Positions 1 to 8,658 of a stretch of 64,000 bases of DNA are shown here, piece after piece. The notes beneath the pieces were generated by a model. It worked only from the letters and a program-made list of their open reading frames with translations, made no database searches and was not told the DNA's origin. Origin of the DNA: JAZKID01 sp963714065 (GTDB lineage Bacteria; Pseudomonadota; Alphaproteobacteria; Rhizobiales; UBA4765); NCBI GenBank assembly GCA_963714065.1, contig OY970226.1, positions 1,116,001 through 1,180,000 on the forward strand. The letters are read 5' to 3'. Position 1 is the first letter of the stretch. Each line of letters begins with the position of its first letter. Position numbers and translations under genes: made by a program.

Positions 1-1960
1 TCACTTGGTTCCAGATCTCAATGGGCAGGCTGCTACCCGAGGCGCGCTTTGTCGGCGTGCCGTCGTCATTGCCGACCCACACGCCCGTCACCATGCGCGC
101 GCTGAACCCTAGGAACCAGCCATCGCGGAAATCCTGGCTTGTGCCGGTCTTGCCGGCGATGGGCCAGTTGCCGACATTGGCGCGCCGCGCCGTGCCGAAC
201 GCGATCGAGCCAGACAGCATATCGTTTATCTGTGCCAGATATTGCGGTGCGACCACGCGCTCAACGCCCGTGCGCGGCGGCACGCGCTCGTAAAGAATTT
301 TTCCATCCGCATCCTTGATGCGCGTGACGATATGCGGCACCACGCTCAAACCGCCATTGCTGAACGGCGCATAGGCGCGCGTCAGCTCGAGCAGGCTGAC
401 TTCCGACGTACCGAGCGCGATGGACGCATTCGCGTTCAGATCCGAGGTGATGCCGAGGCGCTGCGCCACTTTCGCAATCGCCCGCGGCCCCACTTCCAGC
501 GCAAGCCGCACGGACACGGTGTTTAACGAGAGCGCCAGCGCCTCGCGCAAAGTGACAAGGCCTTTATATTCGTGCGAATAATTTTCGGGCTTCCAGCCGC
601 GAATATTGATGGGCGCATCCTCGCGCCGGTCGTCCGGGCTCAGGCCTTTTTCCAGCGCCGCGAGATAGACGAAGGCCTTGAAGGCAGAGCCCGGCTGGCG
701 TTTGGCGACAACCGCGCGGTTATACTGGCTCTCCTGATAGGAGCGCCCGCCCACCAGCGCCTCGATGGCACCTGACGGCGACATCGCGACAACCGCGCCC
801 TGCTTGACGTTATATTTATCGCCCTCGCGCTGCAGAACATCCTGCAGCGCCTTTTCGGCCGCCGCTTGCACATTCGCATCGAGCGTGGTCTCGATCGTGA
901 TGTCGCCGTTCACGGTTTCGATGAAGCCGGGCAGCAGGTCGAGCACCCAGTCGGCCGCATAATTGACGGAAGATGTGGCACTGCTGGTTTTCGCGGCCGA
1001 AAGCTTTTGCTGAGCGGCCTTGTCGGCCTGCGCCTGCGTAATCACACCCGTATCCACCATCGCATCGAGCACGAGTTTCGCACGCGCGAGCGCCGCATTC
1101 ACGCTGCGTGTCGGTGCATAACGCGAAGGCGCCTTTAAAAGCCCGGCCAGAATGGCCGCTTCCTGCAGGCCGATTTCGGTGACGGGCTTGTTGAAATAGC
1201 GCTGGCTTGCGGCTTCCACACCATATGTACCCGCGCCGAGATAGACGCGGTTGAGATACATTTCCAGAATTTGATCCTTGCTGAATTTTGTTTCCAGCCA
1301 AAAGGACAGGATCAGTTCCTGGATCTTGCGGTCGAGCGAGCGCTCCGGCGTGAGGAAAAGATTTTTGGCGAGTTGCTGCGTCAGCGTCGAGCCACCCTGG
1401 CGCACGCTTTGCGCCAATACATTGCTCAACCCCGCGCGCACAAGGCTCAAAGGATCGACACCGAAATGATTGTAGAAACTGCGATCCTCGATGGCGATCA
1501 CCGCCTGCGGCAGATAGGCCGGCATCTGCTTGAGCGAGACCGCCTGTCCGCGCGCACCGCGATTGACGAGCACGCTGCCGTCGGCGCTTAAGATGGCGAT
1601 ATTCGGCGGACGCTCGGGCACCTGCAGCGTGGACAGCGGCGGCAGGCGGATTGCATACCATGTGAGAAGCGCGCCGAAGGCAAGGAAGGCCCAGATCCCC
1701 AAAACGAAACACCAGTAGACGCAGCGGCGCAGGAAGGAAGGGCGCGCTTTTTTCTGACCACTCTTCTGGCCTTTGGATGAGCGCCGGGGCGGGCTGCCGT
1801 CCTCCGTATCCCAGTCCTGCTTGCCGCGCTTTTTTTGTTTCTTGTTTTTTTCGGACACGAAAGCGCCCGGCCTGTCGCTCAATGACGCGCGCAAGCCGCC
1901 TCTTTCGCCGGGTTCCCCGAAATAAGGCTCGCGCCGATCGCCGCCTTTGCGTTTTGCCAT
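1..1960 (-). CDS. Bifunctional penicillin-binding protein 1A family (3' end outside window)
   Basis: Class A penicillin-binding protein that polymerises glycan strands and cross-links peptidoglycan in the periplasm. The frame opens at ATG 1960 and is still open at base 1, so about 653 residues are seen and the C-terminus is missing. Residues 1-79 are a Lys/Arg-rich cytoplasmic tail, followed by one membrane segment at about 80-103. The glycosyltransferase domain carries EDRSFYNHFG (Glu158) and RQGGSTLTQQLAKN (about 188-200). The transpeptidase domain carries SAFK (Ser425), SLN, and KTGTS (Lys604). The long basic tail is unusual but credible. It is the last gene of the minus-strand group that includes cysK. 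Class is certain; 1A versus 1C-like subtype is not settled. Confidence 0.93.
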   Translation of the reverse strand, partial: MAKRKGGDRREPYFGEPGERGGLRASLSDRPGAFVSEKNKKQKKRGKQDWDTEDGSPPRRSSKGQKSGQKKARPSFLRRCVYWCFVLGIWAFLAFGALLTWYAIRLPPLSTLQVPERPPNIAILSADGSVLVNRGARGQAVSLKQMPAYLPQAVIAIEDRSFYNHFGVDPLSLVRAGLSNVLAQSVRQGGSTLTQQLAKNLFLTPERSLDRKIQELILSFWLETKFSKDQILEMYLNRVYLGAGTYGVEAASQRYFNKPVTEIGLQEAAILAGLLKAPSRYAPTRSVNAALARAKLVLDAMVDTGVITQAQADKAAQQKLSAAKTSSATSSVNYAADWVLDLLPGFIETVNGDITIETTLDANVQAAAEKALQDVLQREGDKYNVKQGAVVAMSPSGAIEALVGGRSYQESQYNRAVVAKRQPGSAFKAFVYLAALEKGLSPDDRREDAPINIRGWKPENYSHEYKGLVTLREALALSLNTVSVRLALEVGPRAIAKVAQRLGITSDLNANASIALGTSEVSLLELTRAYAPFSNGGLSVVPHIVTRIKDADGKILYERVPPRTGVERVVAPQYLAQINDMLSGSIAFGTARRANVGNWPIAGKTGTSQDFRDGWFLGFSARMVTGVWVGNDDGTPTKRASGSSLPIEIWNQV

Positions 1961-2014
1961 GAACCGATCTGTCCGTTTTTCCCTAAAGAAAACGTAAATG
2001 GGGCGGCACTATGA

Positions 2015-2968
2015 CTACAAGCCCTCGAACAGCTGTGTCGACAGATAACGCTCGGCAAAGGACGGGATAATCAGCACAATGGTTTTGCCTGCCATATCGG
2101 ACCGTTTCGCAACTTGAAGTGCCGCCTCGATTGCAGCCCCGGAGGAAATGCCGCCCGGAATGCCCTCGACACGCGCAAGCTGGCGGGCGCGCTTAAAAGC
2201 GGCATCGTTGCTAACCTTGATCACCTCGTCGACCACGCCGCGGTCGAGAATGTCCGGCACGAAGCCCGCACCGATGCCCTGAATTTTATGCGGCCCGGGC
2301 ATACCGCCGGAAAGAACGGGACTGTCTTCGGGCTCGACCGCGACAACGCGCACGCCCGGCTTGCGCTTTTTTAGAACCTGCCCGACGCCTGTGATCGTGC
2401 CGCCGGTGCCGACGCCCGCGACAAAGGCATCGACATTGCCTTTCGTGTCGTTCCAGATTTCCTCGGCCGTCGTCTTGCGGTGGATTTCTGGATTGGCCGG
2501 ATTTTTGAACTGCTGCGGGATGATGGCGTTCGGAATTTCCTCGGCCAGTTCCTCGGCCTTGGCGATCGCCCCTTTCATGCCCTTGGCGCCTTCGGTGAGC
2601 ACAAGCTCGGCGCCAAGCAAAGACAGCATTTTGCGCCGCTCGACAGACATCGTCTCGGGCATTGTGAGAATAAGGCGCAAGCCTTTGGCGGCTGCGGCAA
2701 AAGCAAGCGCGATGCCGGTATTACCCGAAGTCGGCTCGACCAGCACCGTGTCTTTCGAAAGCCGGCCTTCGTGCTCGAGCGCTTCGATCATGGCAACGCC
2801 GATGCGATCTTTCACGCTGGCGATGGGATTGAAGAATTCGAGCTTGGCCAGAAGTGTGGCGTTCAACCCTTCGGCTTTTGCCAGCCGCTCAAGCCGCACC
2901 AGCGGCGTATCACCGATGGTTTCGGTGATTGACGAAAAAATGCGTCCGCGACCAGGTGTGTGGGCCAT
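2015..2968 (-). CDS. cysK: Cysteine synthase A (O-acetylserine sulfhydrylase)
   Basis: PLP enzyme that makes L-cysteine from O-acetylserine and sulfide in the cytoplasm. The 317-residue length is normal for the family. Visible motifs are the PLP lysine in SVKDR (Lys53), the substrate loop PTSGNTG, and the phosphate-binding GTGGTITGVG. The ATG lies 8 bases beyond the stop of the Rrf2-type regulator gene, so the two are probably co-transcribed in the order dut, Rrf2 gene, cysK. In Bacillus an Rrf2 protein (CymR) acts with CysK as a cysteine sensor. Adjacency here suggests a similar link, which is inference. CysM is less likely because the protein aligns with CysK-type motifs throughout. Confidence 0.95.
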   Translation of the reverse strand: MAHTPGRGRIFSSITETIGDTPLVRLERLAKAEGLNATLLAKLEFFNPIASVKDRIGVAMIEALEHEGRLSKDTVLVEPTSGNTGIALAFAAAAKGLRLILTMPETMSVERRKMLSLLGAELVLTEGAKGMKGAIAKAEELAEEIPNAIIPQQFKNPANPEIHRKTTAEEIWNDTKGNVDAFVAGVGTGGTITGVGQVLKKRKPGVRVVAVEPEDSPVLSGGMPGPHKIQGIGAGFVPDILDRGVVDEVIKVSNDAAFKRARQLARVEGIPGGISSGAAIEAALQVAKRSDMAGKTIVLIIPSFAERYLSTQLFEGL

Positions 2969-2976
2969 AGCCGCTT

Positions 2977-3402
2977 TTAGCCGACTTGCGAGCGCGGCTG
3001 CAAGGTTTTACCGTCCTTACGATAGAGCAGGTCGCCGAGGGTGGTTTCCTGAAGCTTGTGCAGCAGATAGGCGTCCATCTCCCCGAGATAAGGCAGAAGC
3101 CGCGCCTGTGCGGTTTGCGGCAGCGGCAATTCGTCCTTATCGGCATCGGCGGCAATGGCGGTGACGATATCGGCTACGAGAATGGCGTTCATCTCGCGGG
3201 CAAGCTGATAGCCGCCCTTCGGCCCGCGCTGGCCACGAATGAGGCCGGCATTCGCGAGCGTTTTCAGCATGATTTCGAAAAAGCGCGGCAGAACGCCGTG
3301 CCGTTCGGCCAGATCTTTTGCAGATACGGGTTGATGACCGGCATGTTGCGCGATATCCATCATCACGCTGAGAGCCAATATGGTACGCCTTGCAAAAAAC
3401 AT
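2977..3402 (-). CDS. Rrf2 family transcriptional regulator without cysteine ligands
   Basis: Predicted winged-helix DNA-binding regulator of 141 residues, starting at MFFARRTI. A longer upstream extension in the same frame runs into dut and looks non-coding. Typical Rrf2 features are the helix-turn-helix with SAKDLAERHGV and the wing RGPKGGYQLAR (about 60-70). I see no cysteine at all in the protein, so it cannot hold the Fe-S cluster of IscR or NsrR. It resembles the cysteine-free CymR branch in that respect. It starts one base after the dut stop and ends 8 bases before cysK, pointing to a role in cysteine or sulfur control. The effector is unknown. Confidence 0.85.
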   Translation of the reverse strand: MFFARRTILALSVMMDIAQHAGHQPVSAKDLAERHGVLPRFFEIMLKTLANAGLIRGQRGPKGGYQLAREMNAILVADIVTAIAADADKDELPLPQTAQARLLPYLGEMDAYLLHKLQETTLGDLLYRKDGKTLQPRSQVG

Positions 3403-3403
3403 G

Positions 3404-3907
3404 TCATTGTCCTGTTGAACCAAAGCCGCCTCCACCCCGTTTCGTCGCACCCGCCATGGCAACGACATGCGGATGCATGTGCGTGACGGGCGCAAGCACA
3501 AGCTGCGCGATACGATCGCCGCGTTTGATCGACACCGGCTCCTTGCCGTGATTGATCAGGATGATTTTCACCTCGCCCCGATAATCGGAATCGATCGTGC
3601 CCGGCGCATTCAGAACGGTTAGCCCGCTTTTTATCGCAAGCCCCGAACGCGGGCGTATCTGGCCTTCATATCCTTTCCCTATGGCCAAAATGAGGCCCGT
3701 CGGAATCAGCATCCGCTCACCGGGCGGCAAGACAATCTCTTCGGGATCGGACAATGCCGCATAAAGATCCATGCCCGCCGACCCTTCCGTCTGATAGGAA
3801 GGAAGCGGCAAACCCGCGCCATGCGGCAAAACCTGAAGGTCGAGCCGTAATGTGTCGAGCGTTGCAACTCCCGCCGTTTGCGCTATTTCGAACAAAGGTT
3901 CACCCAT
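3404..3907 (-). CDS. dut: Deoxyuridine 5'-triphosphate nucleotidohydrolase
   Basis: dUTPase hydrolyses dUTP to dUMP and pyrophosphate, keeping uracil out of DNA and supplying the thymidylate precursor. All five trimeric dUTPase motifs can be read in order: GSAGMDLYA, RPRSGLA, a third motif GTIDSDYRGEV with the catalytic Asp, GDRIAQLVLAPV, and the Gly-rich C-terminal GGGGFGSTG. The 167 residues are slightly above the usual 150 because of an N-terminal extension of about 20 residues. Alphaproteobacteria often keep dut close to coaBC, as here, where a 72-base gap separates them. The minus-strand order is coaBC, dut, Rrf2 gene, cysK. Confidence 0.96.
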   Translation of the reverse strand: MGEPLFEIAQTAGVATLDTLRLDLQVLPHGAGLPLPSYQTEGSAGMDLYAALSDPEEIVLPPGERMLIPTGLILAIGKGYEGQIRPRSGLAIKSGLTVLNAPGTIDSDYRGEVKIILINHGKEPVSIKRGDRIAQLVLAPVTHMHPHVVAMAGATKRGGGGFGSTGQ

Positions 3908-3979
3908 TCATTTGGAATACGGCAACCTGTGCCGATTCAGCAGCTAGGACATAAAAAATCCATGCTGGAATATGGGACC

Positions 3980-5233
3980 TCAAATCGTTTTTTCAATATG
4001 ATATATTAATTTTTCCGCGATTTCCGCCTTGCTGGCCCGCGCCCAGTGTTCAACATTTCGTGAAGTGACGAAATAAAGCTCATTGTCGTCGGCGCCGAAA
4101 ACCTGCCCGTCCGACACGTCATTGGCAAGAATCCAGTCGCAGCCCTTGCGGCTAAGCTTTTCCTGCGCTTCCTCGACCAGATTGCCGGTTTCGGCGGCAA
4201 AACCGATGACAAGGCGCGGCCTTTTTTTATGTTTGGCAAGGCTTGCCAGAATATCAGGGTTTTCGACCAGCGCCAGCGTCGGCCCGCGCGCGCCCGCGAT
4301 CTTCTTGATCTTGACGCTTGCCGTATTCGCTGCCCGCCAGTCGGCGACCGCCGCGCAGCCGATGAACACATCGGCTGGCAGGGCCGCTTCCACCGCCTGA
4401 TTCATTTCCCGCGCGGTTCCGACATTGACAAGATTCACGCCTTCGGGCGGGGCTAGGTAAGTGGGGCCGGAAATCAGCGTGACATCGGCGCCCGCGTTGA
4501 GCGCCGCCTGCGCAATGGCAAAGCCCTGTTTGCCGCTTGAGCGATTGGCAATAAAGCGTACGGGATCGATGGGTTCATGAGTTGGCCCCGAGGTGACGAT
4601 GATATGCTTGCCGGCAAGCGCGGAGCGGCGCTTTTTGTTTTCGTTCGCAATCGCTGCAGCCGTACGCGGCGCCAGCGATTTTTTGACCGGCTTTTTGCTT
4701 AACGCCGCGTCGATGGCCTCCACGATCTCCCCGACCTCCGCCATACGGCCAAGACCGGTCTCGCCGCAGGCCATTTCGCCCTCATTGGGACCGATGAAGA
4801 GATGACCGTCCGCCTCCAGCTGCGCGATATTGCGCCTTGTTGCCGGATGATCCCACATGCGCACATTCATGGCAGGCGCGAGTAGAACGCGCTTGTCGGT
4901 TGCGAGCAGCGCAGTCGAGGCAAGATCGGAAGCCTGGCCTTGCGCAAGTTTCGCCAGCAGATCTGCCGTGGCGGGCGCAACGACCAGAAGATCGGCTGCG
5001 CGCGAAAGCTCGATATGCCCCATTTTGCGCTCGGCTGCGGCATCGAAAAGATCAGTACGCACTTGCCCACCGGAAAGTGCTGCAACAGAGAGGGGCGTGA
5101 CGAAGGCTTCGCCCGCTTTGGTGAGAATGACGTTCACCTCGTCGCCGCGCTGCCGCAGCGCGCGGATCAGTTCAAGCGATTTATAGGCGGCAATGCCGCC
5201 GCCAATGATCAGAAGAATACGCGCATTGGCCAT
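3980..5233 (-). CDS. coaBC: Bifunctional phosphopantothenoylcysteine decarboxylase / phosphopantothenate-cysteine ligase
   Basis: Performs two successive steps of coenzyme A synthesis: CTP-dependent joining of phosphopantothenate with cysteine, then FMN-dependent decarboxylation to phosphopantetheine. I start it at MANARILLIIGGGIAAYK (5233), giving 417 residues, because the frame further upstream is pckA antisense. The N-terminal CoaC half has the catalytic His73 (MGHIELSRAAD), the PAMN motif (120-123) and Cys156 in the ACGETGLGR loop. The C-terminal CoaB half begins near residue 195 with SGPTHEPIDPVR and ANRSSGKQG. The gene begins 11 bases after the pckA stop, so read-through from pckA is possible. 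Confidence 0.96.
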   Translation of the reverse strand: MANARILLIIGGGIAAYKSLELIRALRQRGDEVNVILTKAGEAFVTPLSVAALSGGQVRTDLFDAAAERKMGHIELSRAADLLVVAPATADLLAKLAQGQASDLASTALLATDKRVLLAPAMNVRMWDHPATRRNIAQLEADGHLFIGPNEGEMACGETGLGRMAEVGEIVEAIDAALSKKPVKKSLAPRTAAAIANENKKRRSALAGKHIIVTSGPTHEPIDPVRFIANRSSGKQGFAIAQAALNAGADVTLISGPTYLAPPEGVNLVNVGTAREMNQAVEAALPADVFIGCAAVADWRAANTASVKIKKIAGARGPTLALVENPDILASLAKHKKRPRLVIGFAAETGNLVEEAQEKLSRKGCDWILANDVSDGQVFGADDNELYFVTSRNVEHWARASKAEIAEKLIYHIEKTI

Positions 5234-5244
5234 GAAAACGCCTT

Positions 5245-6855
5245 TTATTCCGCCGCCTGGCGCAGGCTGGGAGCTGCGGCCAGAATATCTTTTCCGACAT
5301 CCTTCTCGAAGCGCTGGAAGTTTTCCTGGAACATGCGTGCAAGTTTTGCCGCCTGCACATCGTAAGCCTGCGGGTCTGCCCAGGTTTCGCGCGGGTTGAG
5401 AAGCTTTTGCTCCACATGCGGCACATCGACGGGCACGGCAAAGCCGAACACCGGATCGGCGCGGAACGTAGCCTTGCTTAAGGACCCGTCGAGAGCGGCA
5501 TGCAAAAGCGTGCGTGTATTTTTCAGCGGCATACGCGAGCCTGTCCCGTAAGCGCCGCCGGTCCAGCCGGTGTTCACAAGCCAGCAATCGACCTTGTGCC
5601 TTGCGATCAGCTCGCGCAGCAATTCGCCGTAAACGGTCGGAGGACGCGGCATGAAAGGCGCGCCGAAACAGGTCGAGAAAGTTGCCTGCGGCTCCACAAC
5701 ACCGCGCTCGGTGCCCGCCACCTTGGCCGTATAGCCGGACAGGAAATGGTACATGGCTTGCGCGGAGGTGAGCCTGGCGATCGGCGGCATGACGCCGAAA
5801 GCATCGGCCGCCAGCATAACGATGTTTTTCGGATGCGGCGCGCGGCCCAAAGCGGACGCATTCGGGATAAAATGAATGGGATAGGCGCCGCGCGTATTTT
5901 CGGTGAGCGAGCCGTCGTCGAAATCCGGCAGGCTTTTCTCGTTGAGCACGACATTTTCGAGCACCGCAGGATGCCGGTTTACGGCGGCAAAGATTTCCGG
6001 CTCCTGCACGGGATTGAGGCGGATGGCTTTCGCATAGCAGCCGCCCTCAAAATTGAAGATGCCGTCTTCCCCCCAGCCATGCTCATCGTCGCCGATCAGC
6101 GTGCGGGAGGCATCGGCCGAAAGCGTCGTCTTGCCGGTGCCGGAGAGGCCGAAAAAAAGCGCGGTATCATTTTTTGCGCCCACATTGGCGGCGCAATGCA
6201 TGGGCATGACCTGCTGCACGGGCAGCGTGAAGTTCAGCATGGTGAAGACGGATTTCTTCATCTCGCCTGCATAGGCCGTGCCGCCGATCAGCACGATTTT
6301 GCGCGTGAAATCGCAGGCGATCACGGTTTCCGAACGGCAACCATGGCGCGCAGGATCGGCCCTGAAGGAGGGAAGGTTTAAAATCGTCATCTGCGGCATG
6401 AAGGAGGCAAGCGCTGCGCGGTCCGGCCGAATAAGCAGATGGCGGATGAACAGCGCATGCCAGGCATACTCCGTATAAACACGGACATTCAGCCGGTAGA
6501 CCGGGTTTGCGCCGCCATAAAGATCCTGTGCGAAAAGATCTTTGCCTTTCGCGTGCGCGAGCATGTCTTTGAGCAGTTGATCGAAGGCCTGCTGGGAGAG
6601 CGCCTCGTTATTGTCCCACCACACGCTGTTTTCGGTGAGCGCATCGCGGACGATGAATTTATCTTTCGGGCTGCGGCCGGTATGGGCGCCGGTATAGGCG
6701 GCAAGCGCGCCTGTCGCCGCCGCTTTTGCTTCATGGCGCGCAATGGCCGCTTCATAAAGCGCATCTTCTTCGAGATTCCAGCTGAGCGCGGCTAGACCGG
6801 AGAAGCCGAATTTTGCGGCATTCGCGGCCGGGTTGAACACGCCTGTTTCCTGCAC
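5245..6855 (-). CDS. pckA: Phosphoenolpyruvate carboxykinase (ATP)
   Basis: Converts oxaloacetate and ATP to PEP, CO2 and ADP, the entry step of gluconeogenesis from C4 acids. The 536-residue length is standard for the ATP-dependent family. The P-loop GLSGTGKTT is at 236-244, followed by DDEHGWGEDGIFNFEGG with the kinase-2 and metal-binding residues. In rhizobia and relatives pckA lies next to the chvI-chvG genes and is under ChvI influence. Here it sits on the same side, but four orphan genes separate it from chvI. The 106 bases upstream (6856-6961) carry no clear promoter that I can defend. Confidence 0.97.
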   Translation of the reverse strand: MQETGVFNPAANAAKFGFSGLAALSWNLEEDALYEAAIARHEAKAAATGALAAYTGAHTGRSPKDKFIVRDALTENSVWWDNNEALSQQAFDQLLKDMLAHAKGKDLFAQDLYGGANPVYRLNVRVYTEYAWHALFIRHLLIRPDRAALASFMPQMTILNLPSFRADPARHGCRSETVIACDFTRKIVLIGGTAYAGEMKKSVFTMLNFTLPVQQVMPMHCAANVGAKNDTALFFGLSGTGKTTLSADASRTLIGDDEHGWGEDGIFNFEGGCYAKAIRLNPVQEPEIFAAVNRHPAVLENVVLNEKSLPDFDDGSLTENTRGAYPIHFIPNASALGRAPHPKNIVMLAADAFGVMPPIARLTSAQAMYHFLSGYTAKVAGTERGVVEPQATFSTCFGAPFMPRPPTVYGELLRELIARHKVDCWLVNTGWTGGAYGTGSRMPLKNTRTLLHAALDGSLSKATFRADPVFGFAVPVDVPHVEQKLLNPRETWADPQAYDVQAAKLARMFQENFQRFEKDVGKDILAAAPSLRQAAE

Positions 6856-6961
6856 CGCCCCTCCCGCTCCATCTTACGCAAATGGCGCCCTTCACCCGGA
6901 CGCCAGACCGACAGCAGGCATAACAGATTATGACGTTAAAGGGAATATGAAGAATAGGGCG

Positions 6962-7507
6962 TCAGCGCGAGACCGGCTTTGGCGCAGTGGGCAGATACAA
7001 ATAATTTTTCAGATATTTCCTGAATACCGAATAAGGAAGAAAAGGCCGCATGTCATATATGCCTCCTTCTCCCACCCAAGTTGGTGATTCATCAAGCTGG
7101 AAGAAGCTCTTATTCCAATCCCCAACCTCGCTATATGTATATATCGAGGGATTGTCTCGAACGTATTTTTTATATTCCTCATAAGCGACAAGCAATTTTT
7201 CGAGCAAAGGGCCGGGCTGCTCATCCTCAGTGAGGATATGATCCTTGTAGATGCGCTTACCATCCACGGCTATGCGCCTGATCATTTTATTCAGCGCTTC
7301 TTCTTTTCTGCCCGCAGGAAGCGTGGAGAAATCGAAATAATATTCTGCAATAGCTTTAAGCATGTAATAATTTTCGAAAGTCCGGTAAGGAATTTTCTTT
7401 TTTCCTATAAGGGGAATTTCCAGATCGTGAGGAAGCGGCTCTTCCTGCAAGGCGCGCTCGAAGCCCGCATCCTGCGCAACCCGCGCATTTACAGTTTCAA
7501 TTCTCAT
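6962..7507 (-). CDS. Orphan protein, tandem paralogue family member 1
   Basis: Unrecognised 181-residue soluble protein with no signal peptide or membrane segment. Its middle reads IPYRTFENYYMLKAIAEYYF, then GKRIYKDHIL and a helix LLVAYEEYKKYVRDNP. These blocks match, in the same order, the next gene upstream (YRTFQTYFMPRAVARFYL, GKRPIYKEDL, LYQAYEDYRNYVAENC). Its start lies inside the 3' end of that gene (11-base overlap), so translation is probably coupled. Base composition is more AT-rich than in pckA or chvI. The C-terminus ends with YLKNYLYLPTAPKPVSR. Function unknown; intracellular location is inferred only from the lack of export signals. Confidence 0.75.
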   Translation of the reverse strand: MRIETVNARVAQDAGFERALQEEPLPHDLEIPLIGKKKIPYRTFENYYMLKAIAEYYFDFSTLPAGRKEEALNKMIRRIAVDGKRIYKDHILTEDEQPGPLLEKLLVAYEEYKKYVRDNPSIYTYSEVGDWNKSFFQLDESPTWVGEGGIYDMRPFLPYSVFRKYLKNYLYLPTAPKPVSR

Positions 7508-8096
7508 ATCGATTGTCTTTTTTCAGTGCGCTATAGGGTGGCAAAGGCAGGCGCAGATTTGTGTGGAGAAAAGAAAGGGAAATCACCTCGCGGCCCGTGC
7601 CTTCATCTGGCGTACCCACGCGCGACCATTCATGCTTGTTGATGGCAAATTTGCTGGGAGGCATATAGTCGACATCGCATCTGTCATAAAGATAGCAATT
7701 TTCGGCTACATAGTTTCTGTAATCCTCATAGGCCTGATACAGATCCAGGGCGAGAGGGCCGGGCTCGCCCTTGGCCGTTTCCAGATCCTCTTTATAGATA
7801 GGCCTTTTTCCCTCGACAAAATGTTTTACCAGAAGCTCGAGCTGGGCGCTGATCTGCTCTTCCGTCAACGGCTCCAACCTGCTGTCCTCGGCACGCCTGT
7901 TGAGCCATTCCTGAAGATAAAATCTGGCAACCGCCCGCGGCATGAAATAAGTCTGGAAGGTCCGATACGGGGCAAGTCCCTTTTTGCCTTTTTTGGGATT
8001 TGGCTCCTTCGGAATAACTTCCTGCAAGGCCTGATCGAAATTTACAGGGGACGTCACAGGCAGCGCGCCGCTATTTTCAATTTTCAAATCGGTCAT
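7497..8096 (-). CDS. Orphan protein, tandem paralogue family member 2
   Basis: Unrecognised 199-residue protein, longest of four adjacent related genes. It opens with MTDLKIEN, resembling MTNLNIEG and MSHLTVER of members 3 and 4. Shared blocks are FDQALQE, PYRTFQTYFMPRAVARFYL, GKRPIYKEDL, and AYEDYRNYVAENC, followed by CDVDYMPPSKFAINKHEW. The last block pairs with CKLDYQPREKFLLTEQEW in member 3, including both flanking cysteines. There is no convincing Shine-Dalgarno sequence before its ATG, so it may depend on read-through from member 3, 55 bases upstream. No transmembrane helix or known catalytic motif is visible. Function unknown. Confidence 0.75.
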   Translation of the reverse strand: MTDLKIENSGALPVTSPVNFDQALQEVIPKEPNPKKGKKGLAPYRTFQTYFMPRAVARFYLQEWLNRRAEDSRLEPLTEEQISAQLELLVKHFVEGKRPIYKEDLETAKGEPGPLALDLYQAYEDYRNYVAENCYLYDRCDVDYMPPSKFAINKHEWSRVGTPDEGTGREVISLSFLHTNLRLPLPPYSALKKDNRYEN

Positions 8097-8151
8097 TGTA
8101 AATATTTTAAAGTTTTCTGCTCAGGTGTCGAAACAAGCTATTGAATTTGTT

Positions 8152-8628
8152 TTACTTGCCGCCTGAATAACCAAGTTTCTTGAGTATCGCATTGATGAAC
8201 TCTTGGTAAGGGATCTGATTCCTGCCTTCCCATTCTTGCTCTGTAAGAAGAAATTTTTCCCTCGGTTGATAATCAAGCTTGCATGAATCATTAGGCGGGC
8301 AATTTTCAGTCACATTATTCGAATAATCTTTGTAAGCACTAAAAAGCAGATCAGCCAAGTCCCCCGCATTTGATTTGCTGACAAATTTTGGCGTTTCTAA
8401 TTGCTGGGCGGGCCCTGTCATCGCAGAACGATTCTTCTTGTGCGATTTCGTGGTTTTTGTAGGCCACCCGTAAAAGATCGAAACAGTTTCAGGCAGGATT
8501 TCGTCCTTGAAGGATCTAACTTTCTGTTGCTGATTGACTTGATCAAGCACGCCAAAAAAACCCGTTTCAGCACCCGACACTACTGCAGATGCACCCGCAT
8601 TATTTCCTTCAATATTCAGATTGGTCAT
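8152..8628 (-). CDS. Orphan protein, tandem paralogue family member 3
   Basis: Unrecognised 158-residue protein with an excellent ribosome site (GGAGG five bases before the ATG). The N-terminus MTNLNIEG is like member 2, and the ILPETVSIFY block corresponds to MPRAVARFY in member 2 and LSEAVVAFY in member 4. The strongest match is the C-terminal half: AYKDYSNNVTENC followed by CKLDYQPREKFLLTEQEW. The centre is Lys/Ser/Thr-rich (TKTTKSHKKNRS) and probably disordered. No export signal or enzyme motif is seen. It sits between members 2 and 4 with short gaps, consistent with one transcript. Confidence 0.75.
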   Translation of the reverse strand: MTNLNIEGNNAGASAVVSGAETGFFGVLDQVNQQQKVRSFKDEILPETVSIFYGWPTKTTKSHKKNRSAMTGPAQQLETPKFVSKSNAGDLADLLFSAYKDYSNNVTENCPPNDSCKLDYQPREKFLLTEQEWEGRNQIPYQEFINAILKKLGYSGGK

Positions 8629-8658
8629 TTATACCTCCAACTACGATAAAAGAATAAG

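Noticed and set aside
816..1712. Long minus-strand open frame inside the penicillin-binding protein gene
   Set aside because: It is in the wrong frame; the true frame carries all transglycosylase and transpeptidase motifs.
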